A DNA stretch of 64,000 bases, taken from contig CM043700.1 in assembly GCA_023935145.1 (NCBI GenBank), positions 26,541,501 through 26,605,500 on the forward strand. The letters are read 5' to 3'. This DNA comes from Bretschneidera sinensis. Taxonomy: Eukaryota; Streptophyta; Magnoliopsida; Brassicales; Akaniaceae. Of this stretch, positions 35,477 through 47,600 are shown in pieces (within the stretch, counting starts at the first letter, position 1; the number at the start of each line of letters is the position of its first letter). Made by a program: the position numbers and the translations under genes. The notes under the pieces were generated by a model, which made no database searches, was not told the DNA's origin, and saw only the letters and a list, made by a program, of their open reading frames with translations.

Positions 35477-36720
35477 GCATCCTTTCACATGACACCTCAC
35501 AGGGACTGGTTTCGTGAGTATGAAACCTTTAATGGGGGAAACGTTTTATTGAGAGATAACTCTCCAGTGAAAATTGTTGGTTGTGGAAAAGTAAAGTTGA
35601 GGATGAATGATGGGACGGTAAGAACATTTCCAGGTGTGATGCATATTCCGAGTCTCGGCAGGAACCTGATGTCAAACAACAAGATGGCAGATGGGGGAGT
35701 AAATTTCAGCTGTGACAAAAATTCGCGCAAGATGACTCGTGGATCGTTAGTAATTGCACAAAGTGTTCGGTATGGTACGTTGTACAAGCTACTAGGAAGT
35801 ACAGTACAAAGTCAGTGCAGTAAAGGTTTTATCTCTGAGAAAGCGACTGATGATGAGGCGACGTCCTCTATGTTTTGGCATCAAAGGCTTGGGCATATCG
35901 GTGAAAATGGACTATCTTATTTATCATCAAAGCAGATAGTGAAGGCGTCCCAGATTGCTCCATGAGATTTGATTTCAGTCAGCATTGTCTACATGGTAAG
36001 TAGAACCGTGTAAGTTTTAAGTCCGCTGGCACGAAGGCAAAGAGCATTCTGGATTTAATACATAGTGATGTGTTTGGGCAAGTTCTGGTCAAATCTCTTG
36101 GAAAATCAAGGTATTATGTCTCTTTTATTGATGCTTTTTCAAGGTATACACAGATTTATTTCATTAAGAGTAAAGTTGAAGCATTTGATTAGTTCTTTGA
36201 GTTTAAAACATTGGTAGAAAATCATATGGAAAGAAAGATAAGGATATTAAGAATAGATAATATAGGGGAATTTTGCTGAGACAAGTTTGAGCAATTTTAT
36301 GTGGTAAGCGGCATTGCAAGACAAAAAATAACTCTATATACACCTCAACAGAATGGGGTGGCTGATAGACTCAATCGGTCACTCATGAGAAATCGAAGAG
36401 TATGCTGAGTTGTGCAGGTTTGGAGCCGAAGTTCTGGGCAGAGGTTGTGGCTACGACATGTTATCTGAAAAACAGGTCACCTACATCAACTTTACAGGAT
36501 CAAACACAGTTTAAGGTATTATTCAGGAAGAAGCTGAGTTTGACTCATGTTAAGGTGTTTGGGTGTGATGCTTATATGCATGTGCCAAAATAAAAGAAGA
36601 ACAAACTTGACAACAAATCAGTGAAGTGCACTTTCATTGGTTATAAGGATGGGGTATAGGGGTACAAGTTATGGAATCTAGAAAACAAGAGTACAGTTTA
36701 CAGTAGAGATGTTGTGTTCA
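35477..36720 (+). pseudogene. Copia protease end and integrase, element 3
   Basis: The protease continues as FHMTPHRDWFREYETFNGG and VKIVGCGKVKLRMNDGTVRT, followed by FWHQRLGHIGENGLSYLSSK (the start of the integrase zinc finger, 35875-35935). Many stops follow. GLEPKFWAEVVATTCYLKNR (about 36420) and HVKVFGCDAYMHVPK (about 36547) mark the end of the integrase core. Confidence 0.85.
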
Positions 36721-36989
36721 GGGAAACACAAAGAGATATACCAGAACAGCCAAAGCAGGTTCAGATTGATCTTAGCCCGGGAGATAAAGAGTGGGAGACT
36801 ACCCAACAGACTGCACCAGATACTTCAGGTACTGAGTCAGTTAGGTCTGAGCAAGATATTCATGTTTCTGATGTAGAAGATGAAGATTCAGATGTTGGCT
36901 CGGAGATATTCCCCGGGTTAGGAGACCAACCATCAGGTATTCCCCTAGTGCTTGTAGTGCATTATATGCTCTAAATATTACTGATGATG

Positions 36990-38521
36990 ATCCTAGCATA
37001 GTGAAAAAGGCAAGAACCTTGGATAATGCAAATTTGTGAGAATATGCTATGAAAGAGAAGATGTAGGGACTGGACAGGAATGAAACATGGAGCCTTGTGA
37101 AATTGCCTAGAGATAGGAAAGCAATTGGGTGCCAAATGGGTTTTAAGAAGAAAACAAATGCAGATTGAATGGTAGAAAAGTACAAGGCACGTTTGGTTAC
37201 AAAGAGATACTCGCAAATAGAGGGAATTGACTATGGTGAGATGTTTTCTCCGGTAGCAAAGTTGACATCTATCATATGTGTTTTATCTATGGCAGCTGCT
37301 TATGATCTAGAGGTTGACCAACTGGATGTGAAGACAGTTTTCCTTCATGGGGACTTAGAAGAGGAAATTTATATGAAATAGCCTGAAGACTTTATGAGTA
37401 AATGCAAAGAAGAGTTGGTTTGTAAATTGAAGAAGTCTTTGTACGGACTAAAACAGTAACCACGAATATGGTACCAAAAGTTTGATACATATGCCATTCA
37501 GCTTGGGTTCACTCGTAGCTATATTGATCACTACATCTATGTGAAAAGGTTAGAGGTTGATTTTATCATTTTAACCTTGTATGTTGATGATATATAGATT
37601 AGAAATAACAGGAAGATGAATAGCACTGTGAAGGCATTATTGGCAAGGTAGTTTGACATAAAAGACCTAGGGCCAACAAACTTTATCTTGGGCATGCAGA
37701 TAAAGATGGATCATGAAAATCAAAAACCATGGCAAAGTTAGAAGAAGTATATTAAAGAAGTGTTGAAGAAATTCAACATGTCTGACAGCAAGCTAGTAGG
37801 GACTCCCATGCCTTTGGGAACCAAGTTATCTGCGGAACAATGTCTAAAAATGAAGGAAGAAGCTGAAGAGATGGTGCATGTACCTTATGCTAGTGTGGTT
37901 GGAAGCTTGATGTACGCCATGGTGTGTACGAGACCTGATATTTCCCAAGCAGTGGGGGTATTAAGTAGATATATGTCTAATCTTAGGAAAGGGCATTAGA
38001 CTGCAATCAAGAGAATTCTTAGATATCTTCATAGCACATCAGATATTGCATTGTGTTTTAGAGGTATGGGAGGTAAGAAGAATCTTGATATTGTAGGATC
38101 AGTTGATGCTGACTCGGGAGGAGACATTGATAGTAGGAGGTTTGTAAGCGGATATGTGTTCAATCTGTTTGGTGGGACAGTGAGTTGGATGAGCAAAAGG
38201 AAAAGTGTTGTTGCCCTTTCATCTACAAAAGCAGAGTATATGGCAAAAATTCATGCTGGAAAAGAAGTGGTTTGGCTTTAAAGGTTGTGTGCTGAGCTTG
38301 GGTTTAAACATGAAGCAGTGAAGGTGAAATGTGACAATCAATGTGCTATCTTCTTAGTAAAGAATCCTGCATTTCATTCATGGACGAAGCACATTGATAT
38401 CCAATATCACTTTATCTGGGAAAAGATTGAAGAAAATGTAATAATCTTGGAGAAAGTTGATACAATAGTGAACAACGCAAATTTCTTGACTAAGATAGTT
38501 AGTCTAGCAAAGTTTGAGTAG
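36990..38521 (+). pseudogene. Copia reverse transcriptase and RNase H, element 3
   Basis: RT words are EKYKARLVTKRYSQIEGIDY (about 37172), VDQLDVKTVFLHGDLEEEIY (about 37315), KKSLYGLKQ and an intact YVDD at 37580-37591, directly followed after one codon by a TAG at 37595-37597. RNase H words are VYASVVGSLMYA-like text near 37885, SRRFVSGYVFNLFGGTVSWM (about 38130) and CDNQCAIFLVKNPAFHS with KHIDIQYHFIWEKIE (38332-38430). At least eight in-frame stops occur, including 37379-37381 and 37997-37999. Confidence 0.87.
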
Positions 38522-38600
38522 TGTACTACTGAGATGGGCTTGAAGATATAGATTCCTAGGAAGTTTTCCATGTGTGTGAAGTATTTACCAAGTGGGATAT

Positions 38601-38954
38601 TGTTAAAGTTGGTGCATACTTCAGAGAACCGGATCTGTAGAACCCCGAACGAACACGGGAGTCCCTGTACATGAGTTGGGTATGGTTTTTTGCTTGGTGG
38701 TTTGAGTTTGGGCCCATGAATAGCTGTAGTTCTGTAGCATGGCAGAAATCCTAATTAGACTCTAATTAGGATATCTTAAGTTGCTTATAAATACTCTTTA
38801 TGTACTGAGCATACATTGTAACGAGATATTTGTTAGATTGATAATAAGAAACTTCTGGCAGGACGTAGTCCTATTCTGGGGTAAACCTGGGTAAATCTTG
38901 TCTTCTTTTCTTTCTGTTTATAATTCATGTGATTGATAGGTCTCGAATCGTTCA
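38601..38954 (+). repeat. 3' LTR of copia element 3
   Basis: Matches the left LTR. Preceded by the purine tract AAGTGGGATAT. Confidence 0.93.
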
Positions 38955-39059
38955 AAAACTTCAAAGAGGAAGAAGATATGACTTATTCTGGTTCGTGAGA
39001 TTCGCAAATTTATGGGAGACCTTTATCCTATTAGAACTCTTGAGGCTAGTTTGTTATCA

Positions 39060-40505
39060 GGGGCAGGGGTGGGATAGACTAATCTAATCCAACCTCAATC
39101 CCTTGACCATATTTGGTTTCAATTGTTTACTGTGCATCTGGGATTAATGAGGAACAAAATTAGTCTCTATCCCATAAAATTTGTCACAACCCCCTCCCTA
39201 GGACAGACTTAATCCCAAGTCTTGGGATAAACGATTTTTCCCAGTCCAATTTTTTCCATCAGCCTTTCCTTCTTTTTCACCTATCTCCCATAATTTTTTC
39301 TTCTTATTTCTCTCTCATCTCTCTTCTTCCATCGTCCTCCACCATCCTCATCCTCCTCCACCTTCTTCCTCTCTCCTCATCCACATTCCTCTTCATTTTT
39401 TCTCTCTTCTCCTCCTCCTTCTTCATCTATCCTTCCTCATCTACGCCTCTTCTCTCACGCATCTCCTCTCTCATTCTCCCACCTTCCCAGTGCCTCCCTT
39501 TCTCCCCCGTGCCTCATTTCTCCTCTATTCCTCCCCTGCGCCTCCTTCTCCTTCCCCTTCCCCTTCCCCTTCATCCCCTCCTCTTTCTTACCCTTTCACT
39601 TTTCCTTCTCCTTCCCTCTCATTCTCCTCCTGGTCAGATTGCATCACATGCCTCCCCTTAGCCCCCTCTTCCTGGTCAGATCGAGCCTCCCTTTCTTCCT
39701 CTTTGTCAAATTATGCCTCTCCATCCTTCTCCTCCTAGTTAGATCACGCCTCATCATCCCCTTCCTCCTCTTGGTTAGATCGCACCTCCCCTTCCCCCTC
39801 ATTTTTCTCTTCTTCCTCCTCCTTATTCCTCTCTCCTTCATTCTCCTCCTCCGACTGAAACCACCATTGCACTAGATCAGTTCGACCGAGACCACCATCT
39901 TTCCAGACCAGTCCGAGACTACCATCACACCAGACCAAACTGACTGAGACCACCATCGCACCAGACCAGTCCGACCAAGACTAGAGCTATGAATTTGTGG
40001 GTTTTTTTATCCTTTTTTTGGGTTTATAAGTTTTGTGGATTTGTGTGGTGGTTTGTGTGGATTTTTTTATTGGTTTTTAGATTTGTGAATTTCTTTTGAT
40101 TTTTGCAAATGGTTTTTTTGGGTTTGTGTTGATATTTTTTTTGGTGATTTTGTGTTGATTTTTTTGGTGATTTTGTGGTTGATGGGGTAGTGAAGAAGGT
40201 GATGGTGGTTGACGGGGTGGTTGATGGTGGTTAATGGGGTGGTTGATGGGAAGAAAAAGAATTGAAGAGGGAAGAAGAAAAACTGAGAGAGAATGAATTA
40301 TGGAGAGATTTGGGTTTGGCACAGAAGGTATATTGGGTTTGCAGAGGTATTTTGGTCATTATTCATGATATCCTAATTTAATTTCAATCCAAAAATCTAA
40401 TGAACCAAACATAGTATTAAGGTAGTCTCACTTTAATCCCACTTAATCATATCCCACTTTAATCCTAATCTTATCCCACCATAATCATGTCAGTGAACCA
40501 AACGA
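39060..40505. repeat. Strand-skewed low-complexity tract, possible MITE
   Basis: The part 39245-39850 is almost pure C/T on the plus strand, with repeated CTTCCCCTTCCCCTTCCC and CCTGGTCAGAT words. The part 39850-39975 has about four imperfect copies of a 30-35 base unit around GACCACCATCGCACCAGACC. The part 39990-40310 is G/T-rich. The outer parts share TTAATCCCACTT and TGGGATTA-like words, as in some plant non-autonomous DNA elements, but clean terminal repeats were not found. The open frames here are products of low complexity. Confidence 0.55.
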
Positions 40506-40512
40506 ACCCATA

Positions 40513-40740
40513 ATGACATCTTTTTTTTTATGTTCCCATTTGATGGTCAAATTAGCTGCTTCAGAGAGAGATGTCGTTTCAAAATCAGATGTCAAGAATT
40601 CATCAGTTCAACATAAAGTTCAAGTAGATACCGAAAAGTTTGTCTCAAGTGGTCCATTTAAAACCTTTACTGATGTTGTTAGGGGTAACCAACTTATTCA
40701 GAAATGCAATCGTGAGTATGCACATGGTTCAAAGCATTAG
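40513..40740 (+). other. Unrecognised 75-codon open frame
   Basis: An open frame with a fairly mixed composition (SERDVVSKSDVKNSSVQHKV in the middle) lies just before the TRIM-like element. No domain is recognised and no partner exon was seen. It may be part of a captured or broken gene, or chance. Confidence 0.2.
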
Positions 40741-40796
40741 TTGTATTGTGAATTTGTAACTGATTAGTTGATCAAAAATCATTTATTTATTTTGAT

Positions 40797-41269
40797 TGTT
40801 AGGATGCTCATCAAATCTCACATCGGAAAAAAGTGTTATTGTAAGTAGTTTTAGTCCCACATCATCTATGTTTCAAAATGATGTGGGTACTAGTTATTAT
40901 AAATATAAGGCATCAAGAGATGTAGTCTTTCACTCTTATTCCTTAACCAGAAATAGTTGGTCAGGTGGGAGTGTAGCAACCAAACACCAATATAGGGATC
41001 CAAGAGTTGAGTGAACATTGGGTGTATTGGGGTGTGAGATTGGGGAGAGTTTTCACATAGTTTTGTCTAGAAAAATTGTATATTGTGGTGTAGTGATTTT
41101 TAGCAGTTTTCCTCCATCCGAAAGTTGCAAAAGTAATGTAATAATGATTGGCTCGTGGACGTAGTTAAGAGGTGTCGAACCACATTAAAAATTCTTGTGT
41201 TTTTTTTTCTTTTTATTTTTGCTATTGTGATTATATAGTTATTTTGGGATGTGAAAAAAAATCCCAACA
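40797..41269 (+). repeat. 5' LTR of TRIM-like element
   Basis: Contains TATAAATA at 40898-40905, a likely promoter TATA box shared with the right LTR, and the conserved words AAAGTGTTATTGTAAGTAGT and GTAGCAACCAAACACCAATA. Confidence 0.82.
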
Positions 41270-41494
41270 AGTGGTATTAGAGCTAAGGTTCGACAACGAC
41301 AAAAATTCAAAGAATTGTTGCGGTGAAGAAACAAGTTAGATTTGCTGTTGAATATCTGATTTTAAGCTTAGGTGGAGGATTGTTGGGATTAGACCCAAAA
41401 TCTGATTAAGTCGTATTGAATGCTCAATTAAAAAATGAGGTTTTAATCATGTGGAGGCAACTTCGGACCAGAGATTTGAGTCGATGGAGGAATT

Positions 41495-41961
41495 TGTTGG
41501 GATGCTTCTCAAATCTCATATCGAAAAAAAGTGTTATTGTAAGTAGTTCTAGTCTCATATCGTTTATATGTCAAAAGGATGTGGGTACTAGTTATTATAA
41601 ATATAGGCATCAAGAGATGGAGTCTCTCACCCCTATTCCTTAATTAGGAATAGGGTCATATGAGAGTGTAGCAACCAAACACCAATATAGGGATCCAAGG
41701 GTTGAGTGAATATTAGGTGTTTAGATTGTGAGATTGGGGAGAGTTTTCACATAGTTTTGTCTAGAAAAATTGTGTATTGTGGTGTAATAAGTTTTAGCAG
41801 CTTTCCTTCATCCAAAAGTTGCAAAAGTAATGGAATAACAATTGGTTCATAGACATAGGCAAAAGGTATCGAATCACATTAAAAATTCTTGAGTTTTTTT
41901 CCTTTTTATTTTTGCTATTATGATTGCATAATTTTTTTGGGATGTGAAGAAAATCTCAATA
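41495..41961 (+). repeat. 3' LTR of TRIM-like element
   Basis: Matches the left LTR over its full length with scattered substitutions and small indels. Confidence 0.82.
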
Positions 41962-42587
41962 ATGATATAATTAATTTTATTTAATAACCAGTTTTTAATT
42001 TTAGTCAATTATCATCTTAGTTTAATGAGCACGTCATTCTTTTTTTAATTTCTTTTAGAAAAACCTTTCGTTTTGAGTTCGGATCATATCGAGTTTGGAT
42101 TGTATCAGGTCCAAGTTGTTTCGGGTTTTGGATAATTTCTTGTTCAGGTCGAATCGAATTCGGAACATTTCAAGTTTTAGGTCACTCAAGTTTGGATCAG
42201 GTCAGATTCGGATCATATTATTCTAATTTTTTTTGTACTTGAATCGGGTTTAGGTCAAGCTGGATGGGGTTTTCAAATCGAGTGAGCGACGTGATTGAAA
42301 ACGCATGGAAGTGATGAACAAGACAAAGAGTAATTACATTAAAACTATAAAGTTAAGTGCAAGTAATTGATTTTAGGGAGAAGATTCTCTCTAGTAATTT
42401 GGGAAGAAAAAAAAAATCTGAGAGTTACTAGAGAGGATCTTAGTTCTTGATTTAAACCCATGAAAAAACCAAAACCCACGTGTGGAGGAAACATATTTAA
42501 TCCAGACAAGAAGCCTAAGCCCATGAGAAGGCCCAAGTTTTCATAAATAAAGATCCAATCTAAAAATGTAATATCCATAAAGAAACC
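41962..42587. other. Intergenic, repeat debris
   Basis: No gene seen. The stretch 42070-42260 is made of diverged TTCGGATCAT or TCGGGTTT words, as in the subterminal parts of some plant DNA transposons. Confidence 0.35.
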
Positions 42588-43692
42588 TAGGGGTGGCAAT
42601 GGGCCAGAACAGTCCGAAACAAATTTGACACGACCTGGCACGGCCCACACTTCCACGGGGTGTGTCGTGCTTGGCACGGTACTATTCCTCGTGCCGTGCT
42701 GGGCCTAGCTTTTGAGGCCCACAACACGGTACGAAAAAAAACACAGCACGGCACGACCATAAGATCTAATAAATTCAAAATCACATACAATTTTATGTCA
42801 TTAGAATAATGAATCAAAAAGAATTAGATAATGATAAATTTGATATTTTAAGATGGTGGAAAAAATGAAAATTATTACCCTATTCTTAACATAATGACAC
42901 ATGATCTACTAATTCATAAATTAAGCAAGTTCATCTAAAATCACACATTAATATAAATTAAATCAGACCTATACAAATGTTTAAACACAAAAAAAAATGT
43001 CCTTTGTAAATTTTTAATTTAAATATTGAAGTTATAATTGCTTGATTTTAACATAATAACACTAAGGGAAAATCATGTAATATTCTTTTTTTTAATCCAC
43101 CAAATGAAACTTAACTGCATAATTTGGAAGTTCATCATTCAATTTCTAAAATTGCTTGTCTAGGAAATGGATAAGTTTATCTTTTTATTTAAATGTCAAA
43201 AAAGGTTATAAAAATTATTTTTTTAATTATTGACAATATTTTATGTCTTTCTAATTTTTAAAATTTCTAAGTTGTTTTTTATATTTCACCAATTGGTAAA
43301 TCATTTCATCTTTTTTTTTTATTTATTTTATATGTTGTTTTTGTAAGTTATTTATTTAGAAGATTTTTGAAAGTTGTAATTTTTAAGTTATTTGTTTATA
43401 TTGTTATTTTTATTCAATTTCTAAGTTATTTGTAATATTTAACTTCATTAATAAAATTATTGTTTTTCTATACAATTATAAGCATTCAATTCAATATTTA
43501 TACTTTTTTTTTTTTACTATTTTCAACAACAAAAAATCAATATATACCTTTGAGGCCCATGGGTCGGCACGGCCCGACATGACCCAGTAGCCATGCAAGC
43601 CTTGGGCCATGCCGGACCAAGGTTTTTAAAAACACAGCACAAAGACACGGTGGGCCATTTTATGTGAGCTGCCGGGCCCACTGCCATCCCTA
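42588..43692. mobile_element. Non-autonomous hAT-type element
   Basis: 1105 bp. The left end reads TAGGGGTGGCAATGGGCC, and the reverse complement of the right end reads TAGGGATGGCAGTGGGCC. The flanks AAGAAACC (42580-42587) and GAGAAACC (43693-43700) are an 8-bp target duplication with one mismatch, the hAT hallmark. The subterminal regions carry many GGCACGG and GGCCCA words on both sides. The middle is AT-rich with no transposase. Confidence 0.85.
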
Positions 43693-43700
43693 GAGAAACC

Positions 43701-44626
43701 AAAGTATAATGTATTAAAGTACTGTCCGAACCAAAAGATACAGAAGGCTCAGCCCAATTATTCTTAAATTAACCCCCGATCTGTTAAAGCCCAAATTTCC
43801 TAAATAACAACAATAGGACCAATTGGCATGACGCTTGCCCCCACCTAAATCTAATTATGCTAAACCAGCATCTTTGAAACCTAATGCGGCCCAACTCTTT
43901 CCGCCGAAAGAGGAAGTTTGTTATCTTGGAAATTTCAGCATGCTGTAGTGGATTTCACAACTTTACATCTATCTCGATAATGGAATTTAAAAAGAAACGA
44001 TAACCACATAACAACACATAATTTTCATTTTTGTAGCATCACCAAGAGGCACGTGTCAAGAGCCTGGCATACCTCCTGTACTGTCACTTAGAACCATAAT
44101 TTATGGTGCAACAGAGACATTATTTAAAGCGAAGACCGACATTACTATTGGGTACTCCAGGGGCAATGTGTTATAGAACCATAACTCCCACCACTTTGAA
44201 GTTTCGTCCATTCTAAATTAAAATAAGGAATTCCAAAAATAAATATACACATCTTTCCCTATTAAAGATAATTAACCTAGAACATCCCACCAGCTGCCAC
44301 AATGAATGCACCGGTCCCGCGAACTGACCGGATTAGAGAACCTCACAATAATTCTTCCAGCTTGCATCACTTAGAAAAGCAGAACAAATCCTATGGAGAA
44401 AGCTAATTAATCAATGAGCAGGGTGGAGACCGTGCGAGACAGATTACATCCAGAGTAATTACAATGAGCTTACAATTTGTCTTTTCTCGAGACAAATCAA
44501 AATGGATTTATATATATATATATATAAAGAAGAAACATATTTAAATCCAAGAACGCAGCAGTATACTACACAAGAAATGTGCACGCAGCAATGGACTTCT
44601 GCCACTCCAGCCATAAAGAATCCATA
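43701..44626. other. Intergenic and 3' flank of FATB
   Basis: No gene seen. A short TA run lies near 44509-44526. The 3' untranslated region of the minus-strand FATB gene should lie at the right end, but its end cannot be fixed by eye. Confidence 0.4.
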
Positions 44627-47600
44627 CTATGCATTTCCTGCCGGAAACTGACCCAAATTCCCAAAGTTGTTCACATATTTAGGTCTCCACTCTGTTCTCC
44701 CTCTCACAATCTCAGCTCCATCCTCAAGTCGAAGCAAGTGCTGACACTCAACATCACCAAACTTAACCAGATTGCCCACGCTAGAGTCAGAGATGGCAGT
44801 CAGAGACTGCAGCACACTGTCCCTCCCACACTCCCTCCTGTACTCCAGAGTCATTGCAGATAGCTCATGACTCTCCAAGATGGGCAGTGGAGCACTCTGC
44901 AAAAACCAACATTCTCTTTAGTTTATAAGGTTTTGCAACTCTAAAGACTAAAATAGTAGGTTTTAGATTTTTGGAACAGAATTTACAAAAAGAGTATGTG
45001 AGCATTGCACAATGCATTCATTCTCATACCATTATAATAACTGTCGATGTTTATTAGAGTGAACAGCCTATTAACCTTAAGGTTGGTAATCATATATATA
45101 GAGAACATAATGAGAAAATACATAAATACCCTTAACACTCCTAACAACAACAACCAAGGCTACCAACCATGTAGAGGTAGAACAAAGATGAGAATGGAAC
45201 CAAAAATGAAAAGTCTACTCTAGAACAACAAATCACTCCACGTGAAGTCTACTCTATAACATTTGATTGGCTGTAATTAAAACCAACACAACGATTCAGA
45301 ATCTTAATATTAAATTGAAAATTGGCTATTGTTGATTTTGTAAGCATTCCGATTGAACTAAACCTGCAAAAGGGCCCGTTCTAATTGGACCCAATCACAT
45401 CCAACTACCCGTAGTTCTCATTCTAGGCAAGATATTTATCTGGCTTAGCATCCCCAGTCTTAGTAAACATTATATAGCATATAGAAGTTACAGAATAGCC
45501 ATAAAGTTAATGAAGAGGAATAAAAGAATTGAAAGGGGGGAGAGGAATAGAATACGAAGATGAAGAAAAACACAACGGAAAATCTACCTCAAGTATCCAG
45601 CCAATGTACTTCACATTATTAACATGCTGGTTGATATCTAAGTCGCTCCATCTAGGCTGCAAGACAGATTATCATAATGAGAAAGCAACATATGAGGACA
45701 GAAACTATTATGCAAAGAAATATATAGTGCCGTTGTCATACAAAAAATGACTTACAGTTAAATCACTGCGAACATAATCTGCTGTGTTGTCATCAAGCTT
45801 TGGAAGTTTTCTGCAATCCTCATCCACAATAGGATCAGAATTCATAAAATAAGGCTCTATTTCCCCTCGAACCTCTTCTGGGATTTTAGATAATCTTCTT
45901 GTCAGTTTATTCATCATAACCCACACACTGCGAATCATCAAAACCAAAATCAATACTATGGAAACCCTCAACAGTTGCTCCTGATAACACCACTCAACAA
46001 TACAAGCACAATCTAACCACAAATAGATAACCACACTGTTGCTTGTCAAGAGATACCAAATGTTTGACATACTCCAGGAGAAACATCTCTTCCACGCTTA
46101 TAAATTTTCCACACTCAAAAACCTTACAAAATAAGGCACATGGTTCTAATATTCTGTTGCTCTCATTATTTTTTCCAGAAGTAATACATCCATAAAGTTA
46201 AAATATTATTAAAAAAAAATCTATATATAGTTCCATTTACCAGCCATGAGCATAGCATGATTTCATGAAAAACACACAAAATTACGAAGCAATTTCCCAC
46301 CTGGATGCTCTTGTTAAAATTTCACCAGTTTTGCAGTCACGGATAAGCCAATCACGACGCATACCATTCTTTCCAGATGCACTAACCCAAGTGTCTACCT
46401 GAACAACATCACCCCTGTAAAGCAGGCATAAGTTAGTACATCAATATTTAATGAACACTCTCCAATTACCACGGGAAAATTTAATCAGTGCCAAGTCAAT
46501 CAATAATATGAAGACATTTATAGCGTTAATCCCCACAATTCTGTTGGTTAGTTCACTGGTTGGTGTAGGCATTGAGCTTCTTCCCTTTCTAAGTAAATAA
46601 CATGAACTAAGCAAATCACAACAAAAATTCAAGCCAAAAAACTAATCAAAGAAAATTCAAACCAACAAATGACAGAGGAACAAAGAAAAAACCCTCATGA
46701 TATATCCAAACTGCATTTCAAAAATAATAACTCTTCTAGTAGAAATAAAGCAACTATACAGAATTTTTGGGCCACAGAAGATATGATGTAGAAACTAATC
46801 CTCAAGTTCAAATGAAGTTTCCTTTGCCAATGTAAGCATGATACATGTCAAATTCATATATTAACTCTGTGAAGCATACTTGCTTTTACCCCTTGTTTGG
46901 ATTCAGTGGAATGATGGGAAATGGGGAGAAAGGAAAGGAAAGGGATCATCCATTCCTTTGTTTGGAAGATTCTTAAATGAAATGAAAGGAAATGGAAGAG
47001 GAGCATGTATCCACCCATTACTCTTCAAACCCCCATTTTTTTCATTTCCCCCATACTGGAAGGATTTGGAGGGGGAGTGTAACTCTTTTATACTAGTAAT
47101 TTTTTTATTGTACTAATGACCATACCCCACTTTTATGACATCTCCTTTTATTAATGAAGGGCAAAATGGTAAAGTACATTATATTCTTTCCTTTTGTCAT
47201 TTTCAAAACATCCAAACAACAGGTATATTTACCCCTCCATTTTCTCTCCTTTCTTTACCTTTCATATCCTTTCTTTTCCAATCCCTCCAACGTTCAAAAC
47301 ACACCCTTAAATATACTTTCTCAATGCCTAGACCGAAGTCATACCCCTATTCCCCAAAAGAAGCAAGTATGAAAAATAAGATTCGATGAACCTCAGCTCC
47401 AAAAAGCTCATTACTTTAGCTAAATCAATAACCCTCATAAGTAACACCATATCCTCAACCATTTCATCCTTGTTTTCTTTAGAAGATGGGAGAAAGACCA
47501 AACAGAACTTGCATTTTCTTTGAAGAGATATGAAACAAAAGATTATATTCATAAGAAAACAAATAGGTAAAAGGTCCAAATAAACACTTGAACAACATTG

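Larger units (their letters stand above)
34161..38954 (+). mobile_element. Decayed full-length Ty1/copia element 3
   Basis: 4794 bp. LTRs at 34161-34511 (351 bp) and 38601-38954 (354 bp) both begin TGTTA and end GAATCGTTCA. The primer site TTGGTATCAGAGCC follows at 34513-34526, and the purine tract AAGTGGGATAT precedes the right LTR. Flanks are AAAGC (34156-34160) and AAAAC (38955-38959), a near 5-bp target duplication. Gag, protease, integrase, RT and RNase H follow in copia order on the plus strand, each broken by stops, many of them TAG. It is older and more decayed than element 2. Confidence 0.93.
40797..41961 (+). mobile_element. TRIM-like miniature LTR retrotransposon
   Basis: Two direct repeats, 40797-41269 (473 bp) and 41495-41961 (467 bp), begin TGTTRGGATGCT; the left one ends ATCCCAACA, the right one ATCTCAATA. 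Between them are only 225 bp. The internal part starts with GTGGTATTAGAGC, close to the initiator-tRNA-Met primer site (one base changed), and ends with the purine-rich GATGGAGGAA before the right LTR. Flanks TTGAT (40792-40796) and ATGAT (41962-41966) match at 4 of 5 bases. No coding domain is present. This is the structure of a TRIM, with rather long LTRs for that class. Confidence 0.82.

Noticed and set aside
36841..37216. Minus-strand open frames of 81-114 codons
   Set aside because: They are antisense shadows of the RT region of copia element 3.
39490..39956. Several overlapping open frames on both strands
   Set aside because: They come from the C/T-rich low-complexity tract; the translations are Ser/Pro/Leu or Arg/Glu runs without domains.
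45529..45750. 73-codon plus-strand open frame
   Set aside because: Overlaps FATB exon 5 and its flanking introns in antisense; no motif.
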